From Lachnospiraceae bacterium (GTDB lineage Bacteria; Bacillota; Clostridia; Lachnospirales; Lachnospiraceae), in assembly GCA_017613225.1 (NCBI GenBank), contig JAGAEH010000200.1:1-6195 (forward strand): a DNA stretch of 6,195 bases, in the 5' to 3' direction. Under the pieces are notes generated by a model, which worked only from the letters and a program-made list of their open reading frames with translations, was not told the DNA's origin and made no database searches. This document shows, in pieces, positions 1-6,010 of this stretch. The position numbers and the translations under genes were made by a program. How positions within the stretch are numbered: position 1 is the first letter of the stretch; every line of letters begins with the position of its first letter.

Positions 1-2220
1 AGCGACAAGTACAACTACAACTTCGGCATGACGCTGGAGGCCGACTTCATGCAGCCGGCTACCATGAGAGACCGCAACGGCAACGACCTGATCTTCGAAT
101 TCAGCGGAGATGACGACCTGTGGCTGTATGTGGACGGCGTGCTGGTGCTGGACCTGGGCGGCATCCACAGCGCCATTGCCGGCAAGGTCAATTTCACGAC
201 GGGCCAGATCAGCTACCGCAATACGTCGAACATCGTCGGCGGCGGTTCCATCCCCGGGACCACGATCAAAGAGTGCTTTAGAAACGCGGGCGTCTTCCCG
301 GACGGCACGGCCTGGGATGACTCGAAAGTTGACGAGTATTTCAGCGGCGACACGCTGAAGCCCGACTATTTCACCCACTCCATGAAGGTCTTCTACATGG
401 AGCGCGGCAAGAACGCTTCCAACCTGCACATGCGCTTTAACCTGACCACCGTCAAGAGCGACGCTTTCCTGGTGGCCAAGGAAGTGTCCGGCATGGACAA
501 GCAGAAGTACATCGACAAGGAATTCTATTTCCAGGCATTTACTGCGGACGATGTGCCGCTCAATACCAGCGCTTTCATCGCCACCCGCTCGGACGGCGGC
601 GGCTGGGTGCAGACGGAAGCTCCCGTGGTGTTTGACACTGTCACGGTCGGCGATAATACCTACGACAATGTCTTCAAACTGAAACACGGCGAAGGCGTGT
701 ATTTCGTAGTGCCGGAGGGAACGGAGTATTACGTAAAGGAGGTCGGCGTCTCCAAAGACGAGGTCTCCCAGGTCCTGGTAAACGAAGGGACGGAAACTGT
801 TACGGAGACCGCAAACGGGGCGCTTTATGATTACTCGGTCGCTGCGGCCACGATCCGCCAGCGCGCCCAGGTGGTCTATGACAACTCGCTCTATACCCGC
901 CAGCTGTTCATCACGAAGAGGCTGGATCTGATGACGGGGCAGACCCCCGACCCGGATCTGACCTTCCAGTTTAAAGTGGCCTTCGGACCGGATGAGGATC
1001 ATCTGCAGGACTATTCCGTCGAGCCGTACTACATCGTGAAGCGCGACTCCGAAAAGGTGCAGCTGACCGATCCGGAAACAGGAGTGTACCATATCCAGAC
1101 GACCTTCCTGGACACCTATACCTATTATTATCGTATCGACAGCAAAATGGTCCCTCTGACATTGGGAGAGGACGGAAAGTACTACTATGATGATCATGGT
1201 ACTCTGACGGTGATCCCTGCCAAGGATCCCACCGACCCGATCTTCGACTACAGCAGCCAGACGGGCTATATCGACTATATCCCGGCGGACTATACGATCA
1301 TCGTCAAAGATCTGATGCCGGGGACCGTATTCCAGGTCCTGGAGACCAACATCCCGCAGGGATATACCCTCAAGAGCATCGGAGATGAGAAGGACACCTC
1401 GTATGACCACGTCTCGGCGGAGGGTTCCGAGACGGTCCGGGGAACACTGCGAAACAGCGAGGACGCCTATGTTCTGGCGGACAACCAGTACAAGGAGGGC
1501 ACGTTCCGGCTGCGCAAGGTCTCTTCTCAGAACGCAACAGACTATCTGCCCGGGGCGAAGTTCAACCTGTACAACGCCGCGCCGGAATACAAGGGAGGAC
1601 AGTTTGTCTTCACATACACAGATCTGGTCTCGTCCTTTGTGTCAGATCAGAACGGATACCTGACCGCCCTGCCGGATGAGGAAGGGAACTACTACTACGG
1701 CGTGACCGACCCCGCCAATCCGATGGATCTGACGCTGGCCGCCGGAACCTACTACCTGAAAGAGACAGAAGCGCCGGATGGATATATCCTGCAGAATCCG
1801 GTCTCGGCTTTCCGCATCCTGGATGACGGAACGCTGGAGATCCTGGGACTGGTACAGTGGGACAGCGTGGAAGAGAAGATCATCTACGGAACCCAGGCCA
1901 ACCTGGGTATCGGAGAGATCACATCGGAGCACAGCATCACGCTCCAGACAGGCATGATCTCCAACATACCGGGCGTGGAATTACCCGCCACCGGCGGTTC
2001 CGGCACCCGGAAGCTGCTGGCTGCCGGCATCACACTGATCCTGCTGGCCGCGGCAGGCATGATACTGAAAACGTGCAGAGGACGGCCTGCGCCGGCACGG
2101 GAGGCATGCCGGAACGGGCCTCACGACTGCAGACACGCGCTGTTTGACAGGAGGATCCGTCCCCCGATCGTCAAAGGCCGCATTGAGCGGCCGCCCAAAG
2201 ACGGAGGTGCCGATGGATAG
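1..2220 (+). CDS. LPXTG-anchored fibro-slime/CnaB surface protein, probable pilus tip adhesin (5' end missing)
   Basis: The reading frame is open from base 1, so the start, signal peptide and N-terminal part lie upstream; 739 residues are visible (numbered from base 1). Residues 1-147 form the C-terminal part of a fibro-slime/PA14-like domain, with GDDDLWLYVDG (D37-D39, W41, D45), LDLGGIH (H56) and closing MERGKNASNLHMRFN. In PA14-like adhesins such acidic residues can bind calcium and sugars; ligand here unknown. Three CnaB-like domains follow, each with a plausible Lys/Glu/Asn isopeptide triad: K160/E247/N295, K306/E448/N495 and K506/E588/N655; the last has the classic E-box YYLKETEAPDGY. 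The sorting signal LPATGG (661-666) and a hydrophobic segment (about 672-688) indicate sortase attachment. Being large, first in order and followed by shaft pilin, it is probably the tip. Oddly, 50 residues follow the membrane segment. Alternative: an independently wall-anchored adhesin. Confidence 0.9.
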   Translation, partial: SDKYNYNFGMTLEADFMQPATMRDRNGNDLIFEFSGDDDLWLYVDGVLVLDLGGIHSAIAGKVNFTTGQISYRNTSNIVGGGSIPGTTIKECFRNAGVFPDGTAWDDSKVDEYFSGDTLKPDYFTHSMKVFYMERGKNASNLHMRFNLTTVKSDAFLVAKEVSGMDKQKYIDKEFYFQAFTADDVPLNTSAFIATRSDGGGWVQTEAPVVFDTVTVGDNTYDNVFKLKHGEGVYFVVPEGTEYYVKEVGVSKDEVSQVLVNEGTETVTETANGALYDYSVAAATIRQRAQVVYDNSLYTRQLFITKRLDLMTGQTPDPDLTFQFKVAFGPDEDHLQDYSVEPYYIVKRDSEKVQLTDPETGVYHIQTTFLDTYTYYYRIDSKMVPLTLGEDGKYYYDDHGTLTVIPAKDPTDPIFDYSSQTGYIDYIPADYTIIVKDLMPGTVFQVLETNIPQGYTLKSIGDEKDTSYDHVSAEGSETVRGTLRNSEDAYVLADNQYKEGTFRLRKVSSQNATDYLPGAKFNLYNAAPEYKGGQFVFTYTDLVSSFVSDQNGYLTALPDEEGNYYYGVTDPANPMDLTLAAGTYYLKETEAPDGYILQNPVSAFRILDDGTLEILGLVQWDSVEEKIIYGTQANLGIGEITSEHSITLQTGMISNIPGVELPATGGSGTRKLLAAGITLILLAAAGMILKTCRGRPAPAREACRNGPHDCRHALFDRRIRPPIVKGRIERPPKDGGADG
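2156..2205 (+). other. Nested inverted repeat in the 3' end of the tip-protein gene
   Basis: An outer pair TCCGTC (2156-2161) and GACGGA (2200-2205) encloses a perfect inner hairpin GGCCGC-ATTGA-GCGGCC (2176-2192). No T-run follows, so it is not a standard intrinsic terminator. The right outer arm overlaps a GGAGG sequence (2203-2207) that looks like a ribosome binding site but leads only to a three-codon reading frame. It could be a structured mRNA element between tip and shaft genes, or chance in GC-rich coding sequence. Confidence 0.35.
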
Positions 2221-2296
2221 ATGAAAGAGGCACGACCATGTTGGGAAAAACGATGACGTCTTCAGATGACTTGCGACAAAAAACGACAGAGAATAT

Positions 2297-2304
2297 AAGG
2301 AGAG
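2297..2304 (+). promoter_or_regulatory. Ribosome binding site fixing the pilin start
   Basis: AAGGAGAG lies 5 bases before the ATG at 2310. It is a close match to the Shine-Dalgarno consensus and stronger than the AGAGG (2226-2230) before the in-frame upstream ATG at 2238. Starting at 2310 also places a textbook signal peptide at the N-terminus. Confidence 0.85.
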
Positions 2305-2309
2305 AAACG

Positions 2310-3719
2310 ATGAAAAAGTTTAGCAAGATAATGGCGCTGCTGCTGGCGATGGTAATGGTGCTGGGACTGACCGTGAGCGCGATGGCGGCAGAAGGAGATA
2401 AGAACGACAGTATTACGGTGAACAACGCAAAAGCGGGTGAGACCTACGACCTTTATAAACTGTTTGACCTGAAGGTAAATGACGAGACGAATCCGACGGC
2501 GTATTCCTATACGATCAATGAGGGTTGGACCGCGTTCTTTACCGGTACCGGCGCCGGTGCGGCCTACATCACTGTCAATGAACAGGGCTATGTGACCGCG
2601 ATCTCAGACGCAGCAGCGCTGGCCAAGGCGGCCGCCGCCTGGGCGAACAAGCCCGCTGCCACCAAATCCGTCACAGTGGCGGAGGGCGAGACCACGGCTG
2701 TTTTCAGTGATCTGCCGGACGGCTACTGGCTGATCACTTCTACTCTGGGTACCCTGGCGATGACCGAGACCACGCCGGATGCCTCTGCAGTGACTGTAAA
2801 TGAGAAGAACCCTGAGGATACGATTACCAAGGAAGTCCAGGAAGACAGCAGTTCCGCATGGGGAGAAGAAAATGACGCCCAGATCGGTGATACGGTCAAT
2901 TTCAGATCCACCGTCAAGATCGTGAAGGGCACCCGCAACGTGGTCGTACATGATAAGATGACGAGCGGACTGACCTTCACTGCCGGGAGCATCGCCATCG
3001 AAGGCCTGACCGCGGGAACGGAGTACACGGTCAATGAAAGCCCTGCAGACGGCGATACCTTTGATATCACCTTTGATCAGGAATGGATCGATGGCCTGGA
3101 TTTCGGCAATGACGGCTATAAGGAGTATGTGATCACCTATACGGCAGTGCTCAATGAGAATGCCGTTGTGAAGGGTGATGACGGCGTAGCCATCGTGGAT
3201 CAGAACAACAAGACCAAGGTCAGCTTTGGTGACGGCACCAGCAGCACGGAAGATTCCACTACCACCGAGACGCACAAGTTCAGCGTTTACAAACACGCAA
3301 CGGGCTCCACGGATAATCTGGCCGACGCCGTGTTCTCACTGAAGAAGGGCGGGACCGTTGTAAAGCTGATCAAGCTGGATGACAACAACTATCGCGTTGC
3401 CAACGGAGAAGAAGCGGGTGCAGTCGAGACCTTCATCACGGTTGCCAGCGGTGACATCGTCATCTGGGGCGTCGATGCCGATGACGACTACACTCTGGAA
3501 GAGATCACGCCCCCTGACGGATACAACAAGCTGGAAGGTGAAAAAGACGTAACGGTCGATGCCGGAAACGGGACCCGTATCGACGTGGAGAACAAGGCCG
3601 GCAGCGAGCTGCCTTCCACCGGCGGCATCGGCACCACCATCTTCTACATCGTCGGCGCCATCCTGGTACTGGGAGCGGGCATTGCCCTGATCACCAAAAA
3701 GCGCATGAGCAGCATGTAA
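2310..3719 (+). CDS. Major (shaft) pilin with D2 isopeptide-forming and CnaB domains, LPSTGG sorting signal
   Basis: This 469-residue protein has the build of a sortase-polymerised backbone pilin. A Sec signal peptide (1-26, MKKFSK plus hydrophobic core, cleavage near SAMA-A) precedes a D1-like region (about 35-165, with YDLYKLFDL and LPDGYWLITS). The VNEKNP motif at 163-168 ends D1; K166 is the probable pilin lysine, in place of the classical YPKN. A fimbrial D2 domain follows (about 170-310: TITKEV K174, QIGDTVNF, VVVHDKM D215, TSGLTF). A CnaB domain (about 322-430) has K328, E-box YTLEEITPPDGY (E398) and VENK (N428), a complete isopeptide triad. LPSTGG (434-439), a membrane segment (about 442-461) and the tail KKRMSSM form the sorting signal. 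The start at 2310 is chosen for its ribosome binding site and signal peptide; an in-frame ATG at 2238 would add 24 charged residues. The class C sortase downstream fits a polymerised substrate. Confidence 0.93.
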   Translation: MKKFSKIMALLLAMVMVLGLTVSAMAAEGDKNDSITVNNAKAGETYDLYKLFDLKVNDETNPTAYSYTINEGWTAFFTGTGAGAAYITVNEQGYVTAISDAAALAKAAAAWANKPAATKSVTVAEGETTAVFSDLPDGYWLITSTLGTLAMTETTPDASAVTVNEKNPEDTITKEVQEDSSSAWGEENDAQIGDTVNFRSTVKIVKGTRNVVVHDKMTSGLTFTAGSIAIEGLTAGTEYTVNESPADGDTFDITFDQEWIDGLDFGNDGYKEYVITYTAVLNENAVVKGDDGVAIVDQNNKTKVSFGDGTSSTEDSTTTETHKFSVYKHATGSTDNLADAVFSLKKGGTVVKLIKLDDNNYRVANGEEAGAVETFITVASGDIVIWGVDADDDYTLEEITPPDGYNKLEGEKDVTVDAGNGTRIDVENKAGSELPSTGGIGTTIFYIVGAILVLGAGIALITKKRMSSM

Positions 3720-3727
3720 TTCCGCGT

Positions 3728-3770
3728 CTGCCGTATACCGGGGAGGGATCTCCTCCCCGGCATACAGCGG
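3728..3770 (+). promoter_or_regulatory. Strong intergenic hairpin between shaft pilin and sortase
   Basis: The arms 3733-3746 (GTATACCGGGGAGG) and 3752-3765 (CCTCCCCGGCATAC) pair over 14 bases with one A-C mismatch around the five-base loop GATCT. After one further mismatch the stem continues with C3731-G3767, G3730-C3768, a T-G wobble and C3728-G3770. No T-run follows, and the sortase ribosome binding site starts two bases after the stem, so it is not a textbook intrinsic terminator. Its place after the most abundant subunit suggests 3'-end protection of pilin mRNA, a processing site, or partial attenuation of the downstream genes. The structure is seen; the role is inferred. Confidence 0.7.
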
Positions 3771-3785
3771 CAAGGGGAGCTCTGT

Positions 3786-4643
3786 ATGAAAAAGCATCTT
3801 TCAACGATCGTACTGATCCTCATATTTCTTACAGGGTTGTCCTTGCTGCTGTATCCCACGTTCAGCAATTGGTGGAACAGCCTCCACCAGACGCGGGCCG
3901 TGGCCAGCTATGTGGAAGCCATGGCCAACATGCAGGATGACAGTTACAAAAAGCTGTGGGAGGAGGCGGAGGCCTACAACCGGCAGCTGTCCGCAAGCGG
4001 CGCAGGCGCGCACAACATGACGGAGGAGGAGCTGGAACGCTACCGTTCCGTTCTGGACGTGACGGGCACCGGCATCATGGGCTATGTGGAGATCGGACGG
4101 ATCAACGTGCTGCTGCCGATCTATCACGGCACGGACGAGTCCGTGATCCAGATTGCCATAGGCCACGTGGAATGGTCTTCCCTGCCGGTGGGAGGCGAGA
4201 GCACCCACACGGTGCTGTCCGGCCACAGGGGCCTGCCTTCCGCCAGATTATTTACGGACATCGACCAGCTGGTGGTGGGGGATACTTTCCTGCTGCAGGT
4301 GCTGGACCAGACACTGACTTACGAGGTGGATCAGATCCGCATCGTGCTGCCCTATGAGGTCGAGGAACTGAAGATCGAGCCGGGGCAGGACTATTGTACG
4401 CTGATCACCTGCACGCCTTACGGCGTCAATACGCACCGCCTGCTGGTGCGGGGACACAGGATCGACACGGTGGAGGAGCACCTGGTGCGCGTCTCGGCCG
4501 ACGCGATCCAGGTCAACACCACGCTGGTGGCTTTGTTTATCGCGGTACCGGTTTTGGTGCTGCTTTCGCTGATCGTGCTGCTGAAGCCGAAAAAGAAGAC
4601 GGCCCGCAGACCGGTCAAACTGGAGATCGACGATGAGGAATAG
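3786..4643 (+). CDS. Class C sortase (pilin polymerase)
   Basis: A membrane transpeptidase that cleaves pilin LPXTG signals and joins the acyl product to a lysine of the next subunit. The 285 residues match the class C plan: N-terminal membrane segment (about 7-23), helical lid region (about 40-90), sortase barrel starting at GIMGYVEIGRINVLLPIYHGT, and a C-terminal membrane segment (about 246-266) with a Lys/Arg tail. The catalytic His is H147 in LSGHRGLPSARLFTD, the Cys is C209 in TLITCTPYG, and the Arg is R218 in NTHRLLVRG; all are intact. The lid region AHNMTEEELERY lacks the DP[FWY] triplet that usually plugs the active site. AAGGGGAG (3772-3779) lies six bases before the ATG. The gene follows the shaft pilin after a hairpin and overlaps the next gene by 11 bases. 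The adjacent LPSTGG pilin is its likely main substrate. Class assignment is firm. Confidence 0.95.
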   Translation: MKKHLSTIVLILIFLTGLSLLLYPTFSNWWNSLHQTRAVASYVEAMANMQDDSYKKLWEEAEAYNRQLSASGAGAHNMTEEELERYRSVLDVTGTGIMGYVEIGRINVLLPIYHGTDESVIQIAIGHVEWSSLPVGGESTHTVLSGHRGLPSARLFTDIDQLVVGDTFLLQVLDQTLTYEVDQIRIVLPYEVEELKIEPGQDYCTLITCTPYGVNTHRLLVRGHRIDTVEEHLVRVSADAIQVNTTLVALFIAVPVLVLLSLIVLLKPKKKTARRPVKLEIDDEE

Positions 4644-5355
4644 AGGAAGGATCATACTGGCAGTCCTGCTTTTGACAGTCCTGTTGGCGGTGCCCGCGGC
4701 AGCGGCCGAGGCGCCTGACTATGACAGGACGGGTTCCATTTCGGTCACGATAAAGGACCAGGACGGCAACCCGGTCGAAGGCGGGTCGCTGGAACTGATC
4801 TTTGTGGCCGAAGCGCTGTGGGACGGCGAACAGAACCGCTTTGCGTTTACGGATGAGTTTGCGGACTGCGGCGAAAAGCTGGACGACGGCGGTGTAACAA
4901 GGAACGGTTCGCCCGAGCTGGCGGCAGCGCTGAAAAAGTATGCGGATAAAAACGGTATCACGGGAACGGTCGTAAAGCTTGGTACGGACGGGACGGCGCG
5001 GTTCGCTGATCTGAAACTGGGGCTTTATCTGATCTCACAGAAAAAGGCGGCAGAGGGTTATACAGACATCGAGCCGATCCTGGTCTCCATCCCTTACGCG
5101 GAAGACGGCAAGCTCATGTATGACGTGGACGCCACGCCCAAACCCCGCACAGTGACCACGACGGCAGGGACTACCGAGCCGGAAGAGACCACCAAGCCGG
5201 AGGAGACCACCAGGCCGGAGGAGTCCACCGAGCCGGAGACGCCGCCGGACATCCCTCAGACAGGCCAGCTGTGGTGGCCGGTGCCGCTGCTTGCCGGCGT
5301 CGGCGCGGTGCTGGTGCTGACTGGCGTGCTGGTGCGCCGCAAAAAGGAAGAGTAA
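4633..5355 (+). CDS. Minor LPXTG-type pilin, probable wall-anchoring base subunit (SpaB/FctB-like), IPQTG signal
   Basis: A 240-residue secreted protein. The signal peptide (1-25, MRNRGR, hydrophobic core, cleavage near AAAA-E) precedes one prealbumin/CnaB-like domain (about 34-168), opening with SISVTIKDQDGNPVEG and including LKLGLYLISQKKAAEGYTDIEP. The latter resembles the GLYLV-GY-PFLVSIP pattern of minor pilins. At the E-box position there is Q136 rather than Glu, so an internal isopeptide bond is doubtful. Residues 172-205 form a Thr/Pro/Glu linker with a repeated TTxPEE unit, probably wall-spanning. The sorting signal IPQTG (207-211) continues with QLWWPVPLLAG, then a membrane segment (to about 234) and RRKKEE. 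It overlaps the class C sortase by 11 bases, with GGAG at 4622-4625 inside that gene, which suggests translational coupling. Small size and position between two sortases support a base-pilin role; an accessory pilin is possible. Confidence 0.88.
   Translation: MRNRGRIILAVLLLTVLLAVPAAAAEAPDYDRTGSISVTIKDQDGNPVEGGSLELIFVAEALWDGEQNRFAFTDEFADCGEKLDDGGVTRNGSPELAAALKKYADKNGITGTVVKLGTDGTARFADLKLGLYLISQKKAAEGYTDIEPILVSIPYAEDGKLMYDVDATPKPRTVTTTAGTTEPEETTKPEETTRPEESTEPETPPDIPQTGQLWWPVPLLAGVGAVLVLTGVLVRRKKEE
5170..5241 (+). repeat. Four 18-base tandem units coding TTxPEE wall-spanning linker
   Basis: Units at 5170-5187, 5188-5205, 5206-5223 and 5224-5241 encode TTEPEE, TTKPEE, TTRPEE and STEPET. Units 2 and 3 differ by one base; units 1 and 4 differ from unit 2 by three and four bases. 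The unit length is a multiple of three, so gain or loss of copies keeps the frame and would change linker length. The composition (Thr, Pro, acidic) is typical of peptidoglycan-crossing stalks. Confidence 0.85.
5344..5352 (+). promoter_or_regulatory. Ribosome binding site for the GTG-started second sortase
   Basis: AAGGAAGAG ends seven bases before GTG 5360 and lies within the last codons of the base-pilin gene. It supports the GTG start, which puts MGRKW directly before a membrane segment. No in-frame ATG occurs before codon 18, inside that segment. Confidence 0.7.
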
Positions 5356-5359
5356 CAAC

Positions 5360-6001
5360 GTGGGAAGAAAGTGGGTATCCACCCTTTTGATTGGGGCTGG
5401 GCTGCTGTGCATGCTGGCGGCGCTGGCCCTTGTCCTGTATAATGACAGAGAGTCGGACCGGGCGGAAGAGGCCGCTGCGCAGGTGAACGTGCAGCTGTCC
5501 GAAGCCATTCAGGAGCGGGTGGAAGAGTACAGGGCCGCGGGGATCGCGCCGCCAAGCAAATATGCTTACGTCGACTACATGGACGTGGTCCCGGACATGC
5601 CCACGGTGGAGATCGAGGGGTATGAATACATCGGTGTGATCGAAGTTCCGGCGGAGGAGATCTCCCTGCCGGTGATGGCCCAGTGGGACTACGTGAGGCT
5701 CAAGATCTCGCCCTGCCGGTTCACCGGGTCCTATTACACCAACGATCTGGTGATCTGCGGCCACAATTATTCGCGGCATTTTTATCAGCTGCTGAGCATC
5801 GCGGTGGGGACGGACGTGTACTTCACCAACGTGGACGGCGTGCAGTATCACTATGTGGTGACCAACCGGGAGGAAGTCTATCCGATGGAGGTGGACAGGA
5901 TGACCGACGCCGCCGCGGGAAAATGGGATCTGACGCTGTTTACCTGCTTTCTGGGCGGACGGACCCGGTGCGCGGTGCGCTGCGTGCGGGTAGAGGAGTG
6001 A
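5360..6001 (+). CDS. Second sortase (class B-like or unassigned class)
   Basis: A 213-residue membrane-anchored sortase starting with GTG. One N-terminal membrane segment (about 6-27) is followed by a helical stalk (about 30-60) and a sortase barrel from YIGVIEVPAEEISLPVM (90-106). H135 in VICGHNYSRHF is the catalytic His and C196 in LTLFTCFLGG the catalytic Cys. R203 in GGRTRCAVRC is the likely catalytic Arg, with R201 as alternative. There is no C-terminal membrane segment and no class C lid or TCTPYG motif, so it differs from the sortase at 3786. The GHNY and LFTC-xxGGRTR pattern is what I recall from small clostridial sortases often called class B or unclassified. It starts four bases after the base-pilin stop, so it may attach the IPQTG pilin to peptidoglycan or handle that signal specifically. 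It has six cysteines (17, 119, 133, 196, 204, 208), unusually many. Sortase identity is firm; class and substrate are not. Confidence 0.9.
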   Translation: MGRKWVSTLLIGAGLLCMLAALALVLYNDRESDRAEEAAAQVNVQLSEAIQERVEEYRAAGIAPPSKYAYVDYMDVVPDMPTVEIEGYEYIGVIEVPAEEISLPVMAQWDYVRLKISPCRFTGSYYTNDLVICGHNYSRHFYQLLSIAVGTDVYFTNVDGVQYHYVVTNREEVYPMEVDRMTDAAAGKWDLTLFTCFLGGRTRCAVRCVRVEE

Positions 6002-6010
6002 GGAAAGATC

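Noticed and set aside
2221..2256. Eleven-codon frame MKEARPCWEKR between tip and pilin genes
   Set aside because: The nearest GGAGG is about 13 bases from its ATG and there is no leader-peptide or attenuator pattern; it is too short to support.
2271..2299. Promoter-like TTGCGA, 17 bases, TATAAG before the pilin gene
   Set aside because: The -10-like box overlaps the AAGGAGAG ribosome binding site, so a transcript starting about seven bases later would lack it. Chance match in an A-rich leader.
2604..3296. 230-codon open frame on the minus strand
   Set aside because: It is opposite the well-supported D1/D2 coding region of the shaft pilin and its translation matches no family I recognise.
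3728..3770. Intrinsic terminator after the shaft pilin
   Set aside because: The stem is strong but no U-tract follows; I recorded it as a hairpin of uncertain regulatory role instead.
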